From Gamarada debralockiae (Eukaryota > Ascomycota > Leotiomycetes > Helotiales > Hyphodiscaceae), in NCBI GenBank assembly GCA_002803225.1, contig NXFV01001674.1, positions 37,578 to 101,577 on the forward strand: a stretch of 64,000 nt of DNA. Direction: 5' to 3'. Below, in pieces: positions 1-10,866 of the stretch. The notes below the pieces were generated by a model. That model did no database searches and was not told where the DNA came from. It saw only the letters and a program-made list of their open reading frames with translations. Within the stretch, counting starts at the first letter, position 1, and each line of letters starts with the position of its first letter. The translations under genes and the position numbers were made by a program.

Positions 1-625
1 GGGATGAAGCTTCGATATGTTGCATTTTTGCAGGCATTATGATAAAGAAAATTGTGATTAGTAAGTGACTGATGGATATGGAAGAAAATGTTTTTGAGAG
101 TGCGAACTCGACTTCGAGGCACGAACTTAAGCATATGTACTCTCGAGTCTCAATCATCAGACCATATGTGAAAGAGTACTTCCAAGGAGAACGCGGAGAT
201 AGCTAAAGCATGATGAGATATCATAATCGAATGCGGGCCCTCCCACGTATCTGCAAACCTGGTCGTGTCGAATCGACGAATCAGCAAGCCGTCCGAAAAT
301 CGCCTTTTTTGCCGGGGTTTGAGTTTTTAAAATGGGGAATCGACTCTTTCCGGGTATAGGGGAAACTTATGTAATAGCTAAAAGTATACTGTATTCTTGC
401 CTCAGCTGATTCAGCAATTGTAATTGATAAAAGGTCCGAGATGAGTGGCCATAAAGCAAGCTCTGCTTTCGGGATGAGGTGACGAAACAGGTGATCTCGG
501 GAGAGCAGACGATGACTGGCCTCCAAACACTAGATTCATTACTTCATCTACTCATCTTGGGATATAACCTGCGCCATCCAAACCGTATCGCTAACCCAGA
601 ATTGTTCGTTATACAAAAACACCAC
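1..625. other. Left-edge intergenic region
   Basis: No convincing gene is seen. It holds the 3' flank of the leftward WD40 gene. The first bases contain an acceptor-like TTTTTGCAG followed by a short open stretch to a TGA near base 68, which could be the last exon of a gene entering from the left, but it is too short to judge. Confidence 0.4.
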
Positions 626-3600
626 TTATGCAAAATTCATTGTCCCGCATTTTGTACATACCAGCTTCTGGCCTTTTCCAACGACCTTCCGTGCCCTGAA
701 ATCCTTCCCTCCGCATTTTCTACATGATAAGGCTTCCCCCTCACTCTCATCATCCTCCAAGCTGCCGTCGCTACTCAGCTTACTGACATAGCTGGCTCCC
801 TTTTCTAATGGAGGTCTGAGATCTCCGCCGAGCTTGCTGGGATCGCTTGGGGGATAGGTCACTTGACTCTTCCATTGAGACATATTCCAAAACTGATAAC
901 TCTTGCCTGATGGATCGAGCCTCAGTCCACCGTCATCGCTCGCGCTATGAATACTGAACCCTGGAGTCGGCGGCTGACTGATGTTGTTGCTCGGTGCCTT
1001 GTATATGCTTGCTGGTGGACTGGTCGTAGAGGCGCTGGATGTCGCAACGGTCAGGGGCGTCCCAGCGTATGGCTGTTGCCGAGCAGTGCTTGCAAGATTA
1101 TTCTGGGAATTGGCGTTCGAGAGATTTGGCAGGGAACCCCTATTGAACTTGCCAGGAGATATGCTGCGATCGCTACGAACCCCTCGAGCTCCATTTCGCA
1201 TGCTAGTTTCGAGGCCGGTGTTGCTAGTGACCTGATTGCGCCATGAAAGAATGTGATCGGAATGCATAGAAGGTCCTGTGCGAGAGGTTTGCGATACCGA
1301 GTTGCGCCTCGAGTGGGAACCATCACTGTGCCTCGTCATGATGCTGTTACTCCTTCCCAGCATTTTCTTTGAAAACAGGGATCCTGTCTCCCAATTATCG
1401 TGGCGACGCTTTTGAAAGGCGCAGTCTTGTCGAAAGACCTTTATGCCACCCAGGTAATCAGCAGTAATAACGATGTTTCCGTCCTTGTGATTACATCTCG
1501 CGAGGTATGCAGGAGATTCTTCGGGCTTCTTGACATGAGTTTCGCTGGTGGGATCTGAAAGGCGCTTATCCGAACCAATCACTGTATGTGGCATCGAAGA
1601 GGCATTCGATTCTTCCCTACTCAGTAGAGTCACAGGAGGTGGATTGCAAAGGTCATAGATAGGATCCCCTGAGGCACTAAGCAGTTGCCGTGATTTCGCA
1701 GGTGCCATCACCGCAGCAGTCACCATATCCGAATGTGCTTCGAAAAACTCCACCGGCCGTTTGTCCTTGTTCTCCGCATCAATGGTCTCGGTGGACCAGA
1801 TGTATGCTTTTCGGTCTTCGCTGCCGCAGATAATGTAAAGAGCATCATCACTGAAGCTTGCATTGATCTGACTGGAAGTATTTTCATGCCCTCTGAACTT
1901 CATCTCTAGACTCTTATCCCGCAGGTTATACATTCGAATTCTGGAGTCATTACTGGTAATGAGGACTTTCATCTCGCCGTTTGGATCATCAGGCGGGAAT
2001 GTCATCGTCCGAATACCTGTGATCTTGCTGCCTTTTGCGTTCTTTCCTCGAGAGGATCTTACGTGGATTTGTGTGTGATACTTCAAGCCCTCTGTCTCGT
2101 AGAACAAACATAATCCACTCAGAACACCAGCCATGGCAGTTTTACCATCAGGGGTAAACGCTACAGCGGTGATCAGATCCGGTAACTGATTCCAGAAAGC
2201 TACGCTCTTGTCTGGAATGCTCCATAATCGTAGGACCGAGTCCAAAGATCCCGCGAGGAAGAAACGATCATCTTTCGGATGAAAAGCAATCGAGGTGACA
2301 AAATCCTTGTGCTTGAAGGTGCAAAGACACTCTTCTCTGCTGATATGCCATAACCGTACCGATTTGTCCATAGACGAAGACAGTAAGAAGTTGTTTTTGC
2401 TCCAACTCAGGTCCAGGATATCTCCAGTATGACCTTCGAATTCGCGAACTGGCTTAGACCTGAAGACAGGTGCGCTCAACCTTTCCGAAGTATTCGAGTC
2501 CTCTTCCCGCTCATGAGCTTGCCTTTCCTCAGGGGTCGATATCACCGCCCATACCCGAACAACTTGATCTCTACCAGCCGCAGCAAAGTATTTTCCATCT
2601 TTGCTGAACTCAGTTGCCCAGACCGCCCCACCAGTCTTCGGCATCTTCGATAGCTTATGCCCATTTTGTGGATTCACCTCTGATGTTGTCAGCCCAGGAA
2701 CCTTCTCATTGCTCGCTTCATGTTTCGTGCCAGTCAATTCTTGAGCTAAGAACATGCGATTGAACTCTCTCTCCTTCTTGTTATGTGCCCGAACCTTGAT
2801 GTACCTCGGCGGCTCTTTGTGCTGCGGTATGTATCCATTCGCGCCTATCGAGGAAGAGAAGACATGTGCGTTCATGCCTTCTGTTCGCGCGTCGCCCAGT
2901 TCCGATTCATCGTCGTCGGCATCGACGGACGGGTCCTTCTTCTTTCCACCGATGATACTGAAGCGACTTAGGAATGAGACTCCCTTTCTGTAGGCACACC
3001 ATTAGCTATTGCACGAGACGTTAAATGATTTGTAGGTGTTGGCGTAAGCAAGCCACATTCTCTCAAGCGCTCAGTAAGCAGGCCCGCAAATCATGTCCAG
3101 CTCTTCGGATTCTGAGACACTTACTTCTTCTCTTTGGTCGGATTAGTGTCGCTGCGAGCAATCTCAGGTGTCAATTGCCTCCCAGGTGATCCCAAGACGG
3201 GGCTGACTGGTCCTCCTAGATCAGGATTCGGACTATCCGGGACCCCTGCGTTTCGTAGCTTCTGAGGGATTGTGTTCTCGGTATTCGTTCGTTTGAGGAT
3301 ATGCTATGTCAAGATATTAGCAAACGATCTGTAGCCTATTGAGGAGGTCACGTAAAGGCTGCAATAGGTTGTGTGCACGAGAGAAGACATACATGGGAGA
3401 GAGGATCGATAGCTGTTGAAGGTCGCGCTGGAGGTGATGATGGAGTTTCTCCATTGGTGTCTTTGCTGTTGGAGCTGTTTCGCATCAATTTGATTGGTGA
3501 CTTCTTGCCATTCGATTGAGTGTTGCCTGCAATAAGAAACGTCTTTAGTATGAGCGCAACCACCAGAAGCAAGAGCCGTATCATCGGGTCATCTCTGAAC

Positions 3601-3801
3601 CCATAGAAGGCTGTGTAGAGGAAATCTGCGCAAAAAAAATTCAAGCAACAAACCTTCTGATGAGGTCGCAGACCTCGGCCTTGTAGATTGTCCGCCATCC
3701 GTCGTGGTGCTGGGAGAATCTACACCTGATGCCCCCGCAGCGGTCCCGTCCAGATTCTGTGCATCGGTCACTTTAATCTTCGGCAATGCGACGTCAGACA
3801 T
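626..3801 (-). CDS. WD40-repeat protein of the WDR44 / yeast Laf1-Dgr2 type, four exons
   Basis: Predicted exons are 3801-3654, 3526-3393, 3303-3125 and 2987-626; the phases close exactly and give 940 residues. The start MSDVALPK is the first ATG of exon 1. The N-terminal ~250 residues are low-complexity and basic. A WD40 propeller follows: repeats with the DLSWSKNNFLLSSSMDKSVRLW pattern are clear, and a loop carries the EFNRMFLAQELT segment just before it. The C-terminal third is Ser-rich and disordered. The last ~30 residues form a CxxC...CxxC zinc-ribbon-like end (CRKCGG and CTKCG). Animal WDR44 binds Rab11; the yeast relatives are poorly characterised, so a vesicle-traffic role is inference. 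Weakest junction: exon 1 donor GTTTGT. Confidence 0.85.
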
Positions 3802-4488
3802 GGCCTAGGAAGTTCCATGTGTCCTCTGGAATGTTTCTGAGGGATATCTGGCCAAGTAGAAGGGTTTGCGCGCGTGCGCCTTGTGTCTGCGCTTCTCGAT
3901 CCGCGAATGCCGGACAGGAAAGTTTCGAGGCGCTGGGTGGAGTAGGTCTTATGGAGACGGGAAGAAATGCGTTCCGTGCCTTTTGTATAATTGCGCGCGG
4001 GATGCAATTGGAGCTCAAGGATTTGAAATGTACAGATTCGCCGCACATGGAGTAATCAGCATCTGGATTGGGGGATTTGAGGATTGTCGAATTGGCCTGC
4101 ATCTGACATGCTTAGCCGCAGCTCCGTTGAAGAAGTGACGTATGAGAAGCCCTGTGTTAATAAACCGTCCCTTCCTAAACGGGCACAAAAAAGGCGGTCA
4201 AGAATGGCAGTCGCAATCAGATGAAGATTCGAAGAGTTTTGATGCACAACAATCATTGAATAATTTGCCAGGCCTTCGTCGGCCCATGAGGAAGTCAGGT
4301 ACAGTTTCAACTTTTCACGGATTCACAGTTCATCCGAGTATCCACACCTTCGTACATCGTATTTTCCATCCGGACCCTCCTTTCAAAGCCAGGGTCATCC
4401 TTGAATCTGCCGAAGTCTGCGGAGGAAAGCATTGAGGAGCCAACAGAGTCACATAACAGGAACAGAAAGAGCGTTTCAACAACCTGTT
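3802..4488. other. Divergent intergenic region
   Basis: It separates the start of the leftward WD40 gene from the start of the rightward deaminase gene and so should hold both promoters. Short open frames on both strands have no recognisable content. No clear TATA box was noticed. Confidence 0.4.
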
Positions 4489-4998
4489 ATGGACATCACT
4501 ATAGCAGCCAATGACCACTTGGCCTACATGAAATACGCTCTCAGTCTAGCTGAGAAATCACCCCCGAAACCAACAAATTATCGCGTAGGCGCAATCCTCG
4601 TAAACGCCTCCACGAATACGATTCTCGCAACGGGCTACACACTCGAATGTGAAGGCAACACGCACGCCGAACAATCATGTTTCATCAAACTCTCCCAAAA
4701 ACACAACATCCTAGAAAATCAATTGTCATCCATACTGCCCCAAGAAGCTGTGCTATATACGACAGTGGAACCATGTTTCAAGAGGCTGAGTGGGAATCTT
4801 CCTTGTGTGCAGAGGATTCTGAAGTTAGGAGGGAAGATTGGGACGGTATATGTTGGTGTTAAGGAACCGGAAAAGTTTGTGGGTGAGAATACTGGGAGGA
4901 AGCAGTTGGAAGATGCTGGTATCAATGTTGTTCTTGTGGAGGGGTTGGAGAGGGAAATTTTAGAGGTTGCTACTGCAGGACATGTTCCTGAAGGCTGA
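4489..4998 (+). CDS. Rib2-type pyrimidine deaminase (CDA fold)
   Basis: A single exon of 169 residues. The zinc-dependent cytidine/deoxycytidylate deaminase signature is complete: the HAE motif at residues 59-61 (zinc ligand and proton shuttle) and the PC...LPC pair at residues 95-106 (TVEPCFKRLSGNLPC). Spacing and the KRLSGN sequence resemble the fungal DRAP deaminase of riboflavin synthesis, which deaminates 2,5-diamino-6-ribitylamino-pyrimidinone phosphate; that substrate is inference from family resemblance. In yeast Rib2 the deaminase is fused to a pseudouridine-synthase domain, which is absent here. An in-frame codon 19 positions upstream is not ATG, so the ATG at 4489 (MDITIAAND) is chosen. 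Another CDA-fold deaminase cannot be excluded. Confidence 0.75.
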   Translation: MDITIAANDHLAYMKYALSLAEKSPPKPTNYRVGAILVNASTNTILATGYTLECEGNTHAEQSCFIKLSQKHNILENQLSSILPQEAVLYTTVEPCFKRLSGNLPCVQRILKLGGKIGTVYVGVKEPEKFVGENTGRKQLEDAGINVVLVEGLEREILEVATAGHVPEG

Positions 4999-5281
4999 AG
5001 GAAGTGGGATGGCATGAATCAACGGATGAGTGAACGGGACATTGCTGGAGGAAGAAGCTTTTATGCAAGAATAGCTATTCAATCTTCCACTTTCCATCGA
5101 TGTGACGAAATCATCACGTAACAGTTAGCACGAGGAGAAAAGCCCAAAGCCTCGGACACAAGGCTGAGAAAAAACCTCGCTTTGTCAGCGTCGGCGAATT
5201 CAATGCATCAAGATTCTGACCAAACTGCCAATCGACCTCCACTCAACCACGAGAGCTTCCAACAGCTCCCAAAATCCCAAA

Positions 5282-6454
5282 ATGAAGCCACCACGCACCC
5301 TATCACGACTTCCCGTCCCATCCCCCTACATCTGCAACACCTGTCTCCATTCCCGCCCTCTATCCTCACGACTTTTCTCCACGACAATTCTGAGATCTAA
5401 AAACCCACCATCACCCCCCTCAGCAGCCTACACCCTCCTTCCCACCCGCCGCCTAATCTCAATCTCAGGCCCTGACTCAACGCACTACCTCCAAGGCGTC
5501 ATAACAGCCAATATCTCCCCCTCAACACCACGAACATCAGGCTTCTACGCAGCGTTCTTAAACGCTCAAAGTCGTATCCTCAACGATGTTTTCATATACC
5601 CTGATATCGCTACTGACGCAGGGAAGAAGGGAGAAGGATGGCTGGTAGAAGTCGATGCGAAGGAAGCTGAGAAATTAGCGAAACATATTAAAAGGTATAA
5701 GTTAAGGGCGAAATTCGACGTCAGACTCCTTGGGGAAGGGGAGAGGGGCGTTTGGAGTATATGGAAAGACGAACATGAGGGATGGACGGCTCATGGCCTT
5801 GCTGGTGATCTACAAGAAGGGCAGGGGAGGGATGGAGAAGTGGGGTGCGAGGATAAGAGGGCGCCTGGAATGGGGAGACGTCTTATATTGGATGGGGGAA
5901 AGAAACCGGAGGAAGAAGTCGAGGAGACCTCTGAAGAGGTGTATAGGGTGAGGAGGTATTTGAAGGGTGTGCCGGAAGGACAAGATGAGTTGATTCGCGA
6001 GGCGGCGTTGCCGCAGGAGAGTAATGTTGATTTTATGGGTGGCATCGACTACCGTAAGGGTTGTTACGTTGGCCAAGAACTCACTATCCGAACTCACCAT
6101 ACTGGTGTCGTTCGAAAGCGCATCCTACCTATCATGCTATACGGGAAAGATGAGAAAGAGCCGGGGAAGCTGGAGTATAGACCTGGGGTAGAGTTGGGGG
6201 TTGAGGGGATACCTAGGGAAACTAGTATTGGGAGGTGGGAGAAGAGGGGCAGGAGTGCGGGGAAGTTTTTAACGGGTGTGGGAAATGTGGGACTGGGACT
6301 TTGTAGATTGGAGATTATGACTGATGTACTGATTCAGGGGGAGGCTGGGGGGTATAAGGAGGGTGATGAATTTAAGATTGAGTGGGAAGGGGATAGGGGC
6401 GCGGGAATGGTGAAGGTTAAGGCTTTTGTGCCGAGTTGGCATCTCACGAAGTGA
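5282..6454 (+). CDS. IBA57: Mitochondrial iron-sulfur assembly factor IBA57 (CAF17-like)
   Basis: A single exon of 390 residues. The first ~40 residues are rich in Arg/Ser and lack acidic residues (MKPPRTLSRLPVPSPY), as expected of a mitochondrial presequence. The folate-binding aminomethyltransferase-like body follows, and the family signature KGCYVGQE lies near residue 258, within KGCYVGQELTIRTHHTG. IBA57 acts with ISA1 and ISA2 in the matrix to make 4Fe-4S clusters for aconitase, lipoate synthase and others (established knowledge). Residues ~160-215 form a Glu/Lys/Gly-rich insert typical of fungal versions. An overlapping frame starts upstream at 5182 but has no family similarity. Codon use shifts from C-rich to purine-rich along the gene. 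Confidence 0.92.
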   Translation: MKPPRTLSRLPVPSPYICNTCLHSRPLSSRLFSTTILRSKNPPSPPSAAYTLLPTRRLISISGPDSTHYLQGVITANISPSTPRTSGFYAAFLNAQSRILNDVFIYPDIATDAGKKGEGWLVEVDAKEAEKLAKHIKRYKLRAKFDVRLLGEGERGVWSIWKDEHEGWTAHGLAGDLQEGQGRDGEVGCEDKRAPGMGRRLILDGGKKPEEEVEETSEEVYRVRRYLKGVPEGQDELIREAALPQESNVDFMGGIDYRKGCYVGQELTIRTHHTGVVRKRILPIMLYGKDEKEPGKLEYRPGVELGVEGIPRETSIGRWEKRGRSAGKFLTGVGNVGLGLCRLEIMTDVLIQGEAGGYKEGDEFKIEWEGDRGAGMVKVKAFVPSWHLTK

Positions 6455-6757
6455 CTGATACTTGAACATAGATTGTATAGTAGTACATGTATATCAGACT
6501 TCTCCATCTCTTGGCGGCTCACGAGGAGAGACCTAAGAAGAAAAGAATGAGTCGGTACTGTTACCACTATGTCCTCAGCTGCTGAAAATGTCATCGTCCA
6601 CATATTGCAAGACGGAGAGTATGGAATAAAGACGTTACTATTGGAAAGGCATAATCTGTATCTTGATACGAGATTCTAGAAAAGGGTATAGCAAATGGAC
6701 TCCCAGTGTCCTTGATCCCCAACGCCGCGCTGAAATCATATGCAACAGTCCTGACAT
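6455..6757. other. Convergent 3' intergenic region
   Basis: About 300 bases between the stop of IBA57 and the stop of the leftward J-protein gene. It should hold both 3' ends. No further feature is seen. Confidence 0.5.
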
Positions 6758-7669
6758 CTAATTTGCAGCTTCAGCTTCCTGCTGTCGTATCTGCTCCTCT
6801 AATCTTTGTTTCTCTGCAGCCTTTAACCTAGCCTTCGTGGTGGCAAAATCGTTCTTTTGTGGTGTATTCGTACCCGGCGAGAATGAGAATTTCGGTGATG
6901 CTGAAGACTTTTCGTCAGCTTTCAATCCTTTGAAGACGTCAGGACGTTTGATGGGTGTGGTTGTATCTCGATCTGCCAATTTTGCCTCTTCTCCAACAGA
7001 CGGCGAATTTATAGGAACGAAGATTCCACTCTTCCTAGCTTTCTTCTCTGCTTTCCGCTTCGCCTTCGCTGCCTCGGCTTCTCGTATCCTCTCCTCCAGC
7101 TGTCTCTCACGCTTCTCCATCTCGTCCTCTTCAGGTTCCTCCTTAGGTTTCTCTTCCATGACTGGGGGCGACTGCTTCCTGGGAGACGGCGGCGCAGGTG
7201 ACGAAGTAGCAGCCCTGCCAATACTATCACCCATCATCGAAGCCCTTTTTGCCCTCCTCTTCCTCCCCTCCTCCGCCAACTTCCTCAACATCTCACTCTC
7301 CGCATCCTCCTCCCTACTCCTCTTCATACCCACACCACTCCCTCGTTCCCTAGCCTCCAAATCCTCCTTCATCTGTCTCCTCTTCCCCTCAAACAGTTCA
7401 TTCGCCCTCTGTCTCTGTATCTTCGCATTCCGATGATTATCATATTTCGCCTTCAGCTCCGGATCGCTCAGCACGTCATTTGCTGCTTGGAAGAGCTCGT
7501 ACTTTTGGGGGTCGAAATCTTTGCCTACTTTGTCGGGATGGTATTTTAAAGCGGTTTTTCGATAGGCGCGTCGGAGCTCGGATTCTGAGCAGTTTTCGAA
7601 GGTGATTCCTAGCAGCTCGTAGAAATCGACGTCGCTGGTTACCCATTTTAGGAGGTCGTTGTTTGCCAT
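6758..7669 (-). CDS. J-domain splicing factor, Cwf23/Cwc23 (DNAJC17) type
   Basis: A single exon of 303 residues. The J domain occupies residues ~15-80, with the HPD tripeptide at ~44 (TALKYHPDKVGKDFDP), so it should stimulate Hsp70 ATPase activity. The rest is a long, charged, helical and coiled-coil-prone tail (Glu/Lys/Arg-rich, from ~90 to the end) with a Pro/Ser patch near 160. Arrangement and opening (NDLLKWVTSDVDFYELLGI) match the fungal Cwc23/Cwf23 group, which works with Ntr1/Ntr2/Prp43 in spliceosome disassembly (established for yeast). Mammalian DNAJC17 and S. pombe Cwf23 carry an RRM; I cannot see one here. Confidence 0.85.
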   Translation of the reverse strand: MANNDLLKWVTSDVDFYELLGITFENCSESELRRAYRKTALKYHPDKVGKDFDPQKYELFQAANDVLSDPELKAKYDNHRNAKIQRQRANELFEGKRRQMKEDLEARERGSGVGMKRSREEDAESEMLRKLAEEGRKRRAKRASMMGDSIGRAATSSPAPPSPRKQSPPVMEEKPKEEPEEDEMEKRERQLEERIREAEAAKAKRKAEKKARKSGIFVPINSPSVGEEAKLADRDTTTPIKRPDVFKGLKADEKSSASPKFSFSPGTNTPQKNDFATTKARLKAAEKQRLEEQIRQQEAEAAN

Positions 7670-8508
7670 GGTGAATTATCTCCTTGGGAGGAGAAGAGGT
7701 GAGCGAGAGGTTGTTTTGAGGTGGGGAGTTTGGAAATTGTATTTTATGGAGATGGCGGAAGTCCTTTTTTGGGTTAGCGCATGATGACTCAGCGTTGAAA
7801 TTCAATCCGAGGCAACGAAACTTGACTTACTGAGTCTCCAGACCTTAACAACTCGTCCTTGAGTAAAGACCGATTTAAGTAAGGGTTCTTTACGAGATAC
7901 AAAATAATAAAAGTTGATGCGATACTAACTCGACACCGGACCGGCTCTTATAGAGGGTCGCAAGAGGTTCGTAGTCATAGTTGGCGCGAAATCTGCAAAG
8001 GGTCGCGGGAGTCTCGTGACTCCCATCAAGAAAAGTGCCAAGGAGGGCGAAGCAGCACGGTGTCCAAAGGCTCTTTGCTGATGTCTATAAAATGACCCAC
8101 GTGACCGTCTGTTTCTCCAGTAAGCCTTCTTACCACGAATACTACAAACATATGGAGTGAGGAAGTAGGTGCATGGAAGTTGTCACATAATTTCCGGCTC
8201 TCTAATGGCTTCCCACTCCGTCACCTCTAGCTCGAGATTGACGTACGAAGATTTGATGTACGAAGTATTCATGGATCTGGCCGAGAAGGTGATGTGGGCA
8301 ACGAGAACGATAATGTCGTCGATAGCAAGATGAGGCTCGACAGTGATACTCTCTCCGGAAAAGAGTATTGGAAGAATTTTCAATTAGTCTATTTAGAAGT
8401 ACAAAGGGAATATGTATGGTATGATGCCACGCTCGCTTCCAACTCCAACGCTAATGCCAGGATCTTCGATCTCAGGATATAATCTTACACTCTCCTCTCC
8501 AACTCGTC
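7670..8508. other. Intergenic region
   Basis: It holds the promoter of the leftward J-protein gene and the 3' flank of the next leftward gene. A short palindrome GGGAGTC-TCGT-GACTCCC lies near 8007-8024. A 62-codon open frame at 8294-8482 has no recognisable features and is not called. Confidence 0.4.
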
Positions 8509-9474
8509 CTATCTTTGCTGTTGCATCTCGACATCCCTATCCTTACTCGGTATCACAGCCATGACCAGCCTTCCGATGATGGTATATTTCGCTATTTTCA
8601 AAAACGGATTCTCCTTCTTCGGCTGTCCCACAGGAGCTTGTTCAGCTCCTGTATACTGATTCTGGATCGGCGCAGCGCTATCATGGCTAGGGATCTGCTG
8701 TGTAGCTTCGAAATGTTGCTCCTTGGGGACTTTCTTCAGCGTCAACCCCGTTCCCTCATACACTGCCACAACGATGAACTCCTCAATGAGTGCCACGCAA
8801 AGCACAACTGTGACGCTGCCGTTCAGGAGGTTGAAATCCTTGTTCTTGGTGAATGTGGATAGGATGGAGTAGATCAATCGGACGAGAATGAATGGTAACG
8901 AAATGACGACGGCCATAAAGAGGCGTTTCTCCCCTTTCTCAGCGTGGGATACGTGGAAGGACATGAAGACGGTAAAGGCGACAATGGCGATGTAGGAGAC
9001 GATGAAGAGGGCCGTGCCAGCTTTGTTCAAGTCTGTAGGCGTATAGCTTTTGAAGCCGCTGGAAATGTACGCATCAGCCGCGTTGATACCGCCCACAATA
9101 CCCAAAATGAGACCGACGATGATGATCAAGTGGATGAGGTGGAACATGCTCGAGTGCAGCATAGTGCGTTTCGTCCTGTGGATGGAATCGAGAAGACGAC
9201 TGAGCAGACCAATGCATGCCAACATCAAGGGTGAAAGGCCGACGTTCTGGAGAATCGCGGAGCCGGTGTACAAGCTAGTGTTATTGGGGTGGGCGATGGT
9301 TGAGAGCTGCATAGAGGGACCTATGATTCTTGCCAGACAGAAGATAATTAAGAAGATCCAGCCTGAGTTCTGTCCCAAGCCATGACGAATGGCGAGGAAT
9401 GCTGCGATGAGGAGACTGGGGACGTAAACAGCGATTTCGGCGATTGAGACACCGTTGCGGTAGGTGAGCGTCAT
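8509..9474 (-). CDS. Seven-helix membrane protein, DUF7702 family
   Basis: A single exon. The start at 9474 (MTLTYRNGVSIAEIAVYVPS) gives 321 residues and matches the conserved family opening YRxGVxIAE; an in-frame ATG 33 codons upstream would add a polar, poorly conserved leader. About seven hydrophobic segments are visible, including AVYVPSLLIAAFLAI, WIFLIIFCLARIIG, LSPLMLACIGLLSRLL, LIHLIIIVGLILGIVGG and TALFIVSYIAIVAFTVFM. A polar cytoplasmic tail ends in MQQQR. DUF7702 proteins are widespread in filamentous ascomycetes and have no assigned function. The order GxxxAR...L resembles lipid-translocating-exporter-like proteins, but I would not assign transport. Confidence 0.8.
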   Translation of the reverse strand: MTLTYRNGVSIAEIAVYVPSLLIAAFLAIRHGLGQNSGWIFLIIFCLARIIGPSMQLSTIAHPNNTSLYTGSAILQNVGLSPLMLACIGLLSRLLDSIHRTKRTMLHSSMFHLIHLIIIVGLILGIVGGINAADAYISSGFKSYTPTDLNKAGTALFIVSYIAIVAFTVFMSFHVSHAEKGEKRLFMAVVISLPFILVRLIYSILSTFTKNKDFNLLNGSVTVVLCVALIEEFIVVAVYEGTGLTLKKVPKEQHFEATQQIPSHDSAAPIQNQYTGAEQAPVGQPKKENPFLKIAKYTIIGRLVMAVIPSKDRDVEMQQQR

Positions 9475-10866
9475 ATTGACTGAATATTCGGGGTTTGGAC
9501 TTTTCCGACTTGAATATGGGTCCGGCGTTGCGGAGATATTGTGCGTATAACTCTCGACCTTTGGGCTGATCAAGGATTGCAGATAGAGTGCTGATGTGTA
9601 TGAGAGACGAGTGGATGAGAAAAGTGAAGGAATGAGATGAATATATACCTCCTACCAACATCAGGCTGTCTCTTTCCATCATGTGTGCGGTTGTTACACA
9701 TCGTGAAGCTACCCCGACACTTATGGGCCACTTAGCCCAAAGCAGCATTCACGAAGCTCATATGGCTCAGCCTGACAGCCTCGTGCACTCTTTAATTTGA
9801 TTAAGAGAGAAAAAAAGCCAAAAACGTTTTGAATCGCAAGCAGATGTGGCTCATGCCCAATCTTATTTGAGTCCTAAGCGAATCACAGGTTAGCTTGCGC
9901 AAAGACTTCTTCATTCGAGCATAGCTTCGCACTAGCTTTCGTCCGTTTGGCGACAACCCCTGCAGCCGAACGCACAGCACTTAAATATCATACCACCATA
10001 AGATGACGTTTGAGAAGGCTGAAATTGAGGGATTTGGGTGGGGTATTGCAAGCCTTGCTTCAGGAGTTACGGGTATGTGTTTCCGTTCAACATTCGCTGG
10101 AGTTGAACGCGCCGTGATTGACGGCGTCGCCTATTCGATGGTTCTAACTTCACTCTGATTTTCACTTGAACCGCACCGGGCTCCAAAGACAGGAGATCGT
10201 GAGCTTAAGACAGCAGCTATGACTGGGGTAAAATGGCCGTTGAACGATTGAGGACTGTTTCACAATAAGGTATATCTCAATAGCCTTTTCAAAGCCTCGC
10301 CGTGAAGCCTTGTCTTCCCTCCATAACCAAAGTTTTGGTTGAGCGGTCACGTTATCTAGATTTTCTGCTATTGTGTCAAAAGAATCAAAAGGGTTCATTT
10401 ATCAAAAGCTTCTTAGCCAACAAGCATTTTGGGCTCTGCTTTAGGTGTGTTGTGAGGCGCAGGTCCTTTTTTCGGCGGAACCGAAAGGCCCCTTACACCC
10501 CACTCTCGGTTCTTTGGCTTAGACCTGTACCCTTTGGGTATGCTGTGCGAACTTTCTCAACATCATCTCTCCTTTTTTGATATCATGGAAGACCAAGTTG
10601 ACCAGTATTAAAGCTCCATTACCAACATCTAAGGTGACTTATTTGGAATAATATAAGGCGGTATTGACAGGTACTTTTCTGCGCAGCGTCGTGAGCTTTC
10701 GCGATGCATAGAAGCACGTGAAGGTTTGTTAAATTTCGTATATTTTTCCAAATTGGAGCACTTCCAGTCTTGTGTCATTGCGTTTGGTTCCTCTGCATTT
10801 GCCAATCGACCCAAATATCTTCAAGCTGATTGTCATCTGGTTCTTCGTTGTCGTTGCGCTTGTATC
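9475..10866. other. Long intergenic region with a possible orphan first exon
   Basis: About 1.4 kb between the DUF7702 gene and the decayed regulator. At 10003 an ATG opens a 24-codon stretch (MTFEKAEIEGFGWGIASLAS...) ending near a good donor, GTATGT at ~10073. No matching second exon was found downstream. Other open frames, such as 10302-10580, look random. Confidence 0.35.
9640..9650 (-). promoter_or_regulatory. TATA-like box upstream of the DUF7702 gene
   Basis: On the minus strand the sequence reads GGTATATATTC, about 165 bases before the chosen ATG at 9474. Position and sequence fit a core promoter, which supports transcription starting before 9573. Inference only. Confidence 0.35.

Noticed and set aside
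5182..5400. 72-codon frame overlapping the start of IBA57
   Set aside because: Polar low-complexity text with no partner exon; IBA57 start is well supported.
6837..7436. 199-codon plus-strand frame rich in Ser/Phe
   Set aside because: Antisense shadow of the charged tail of the J-domain protein.
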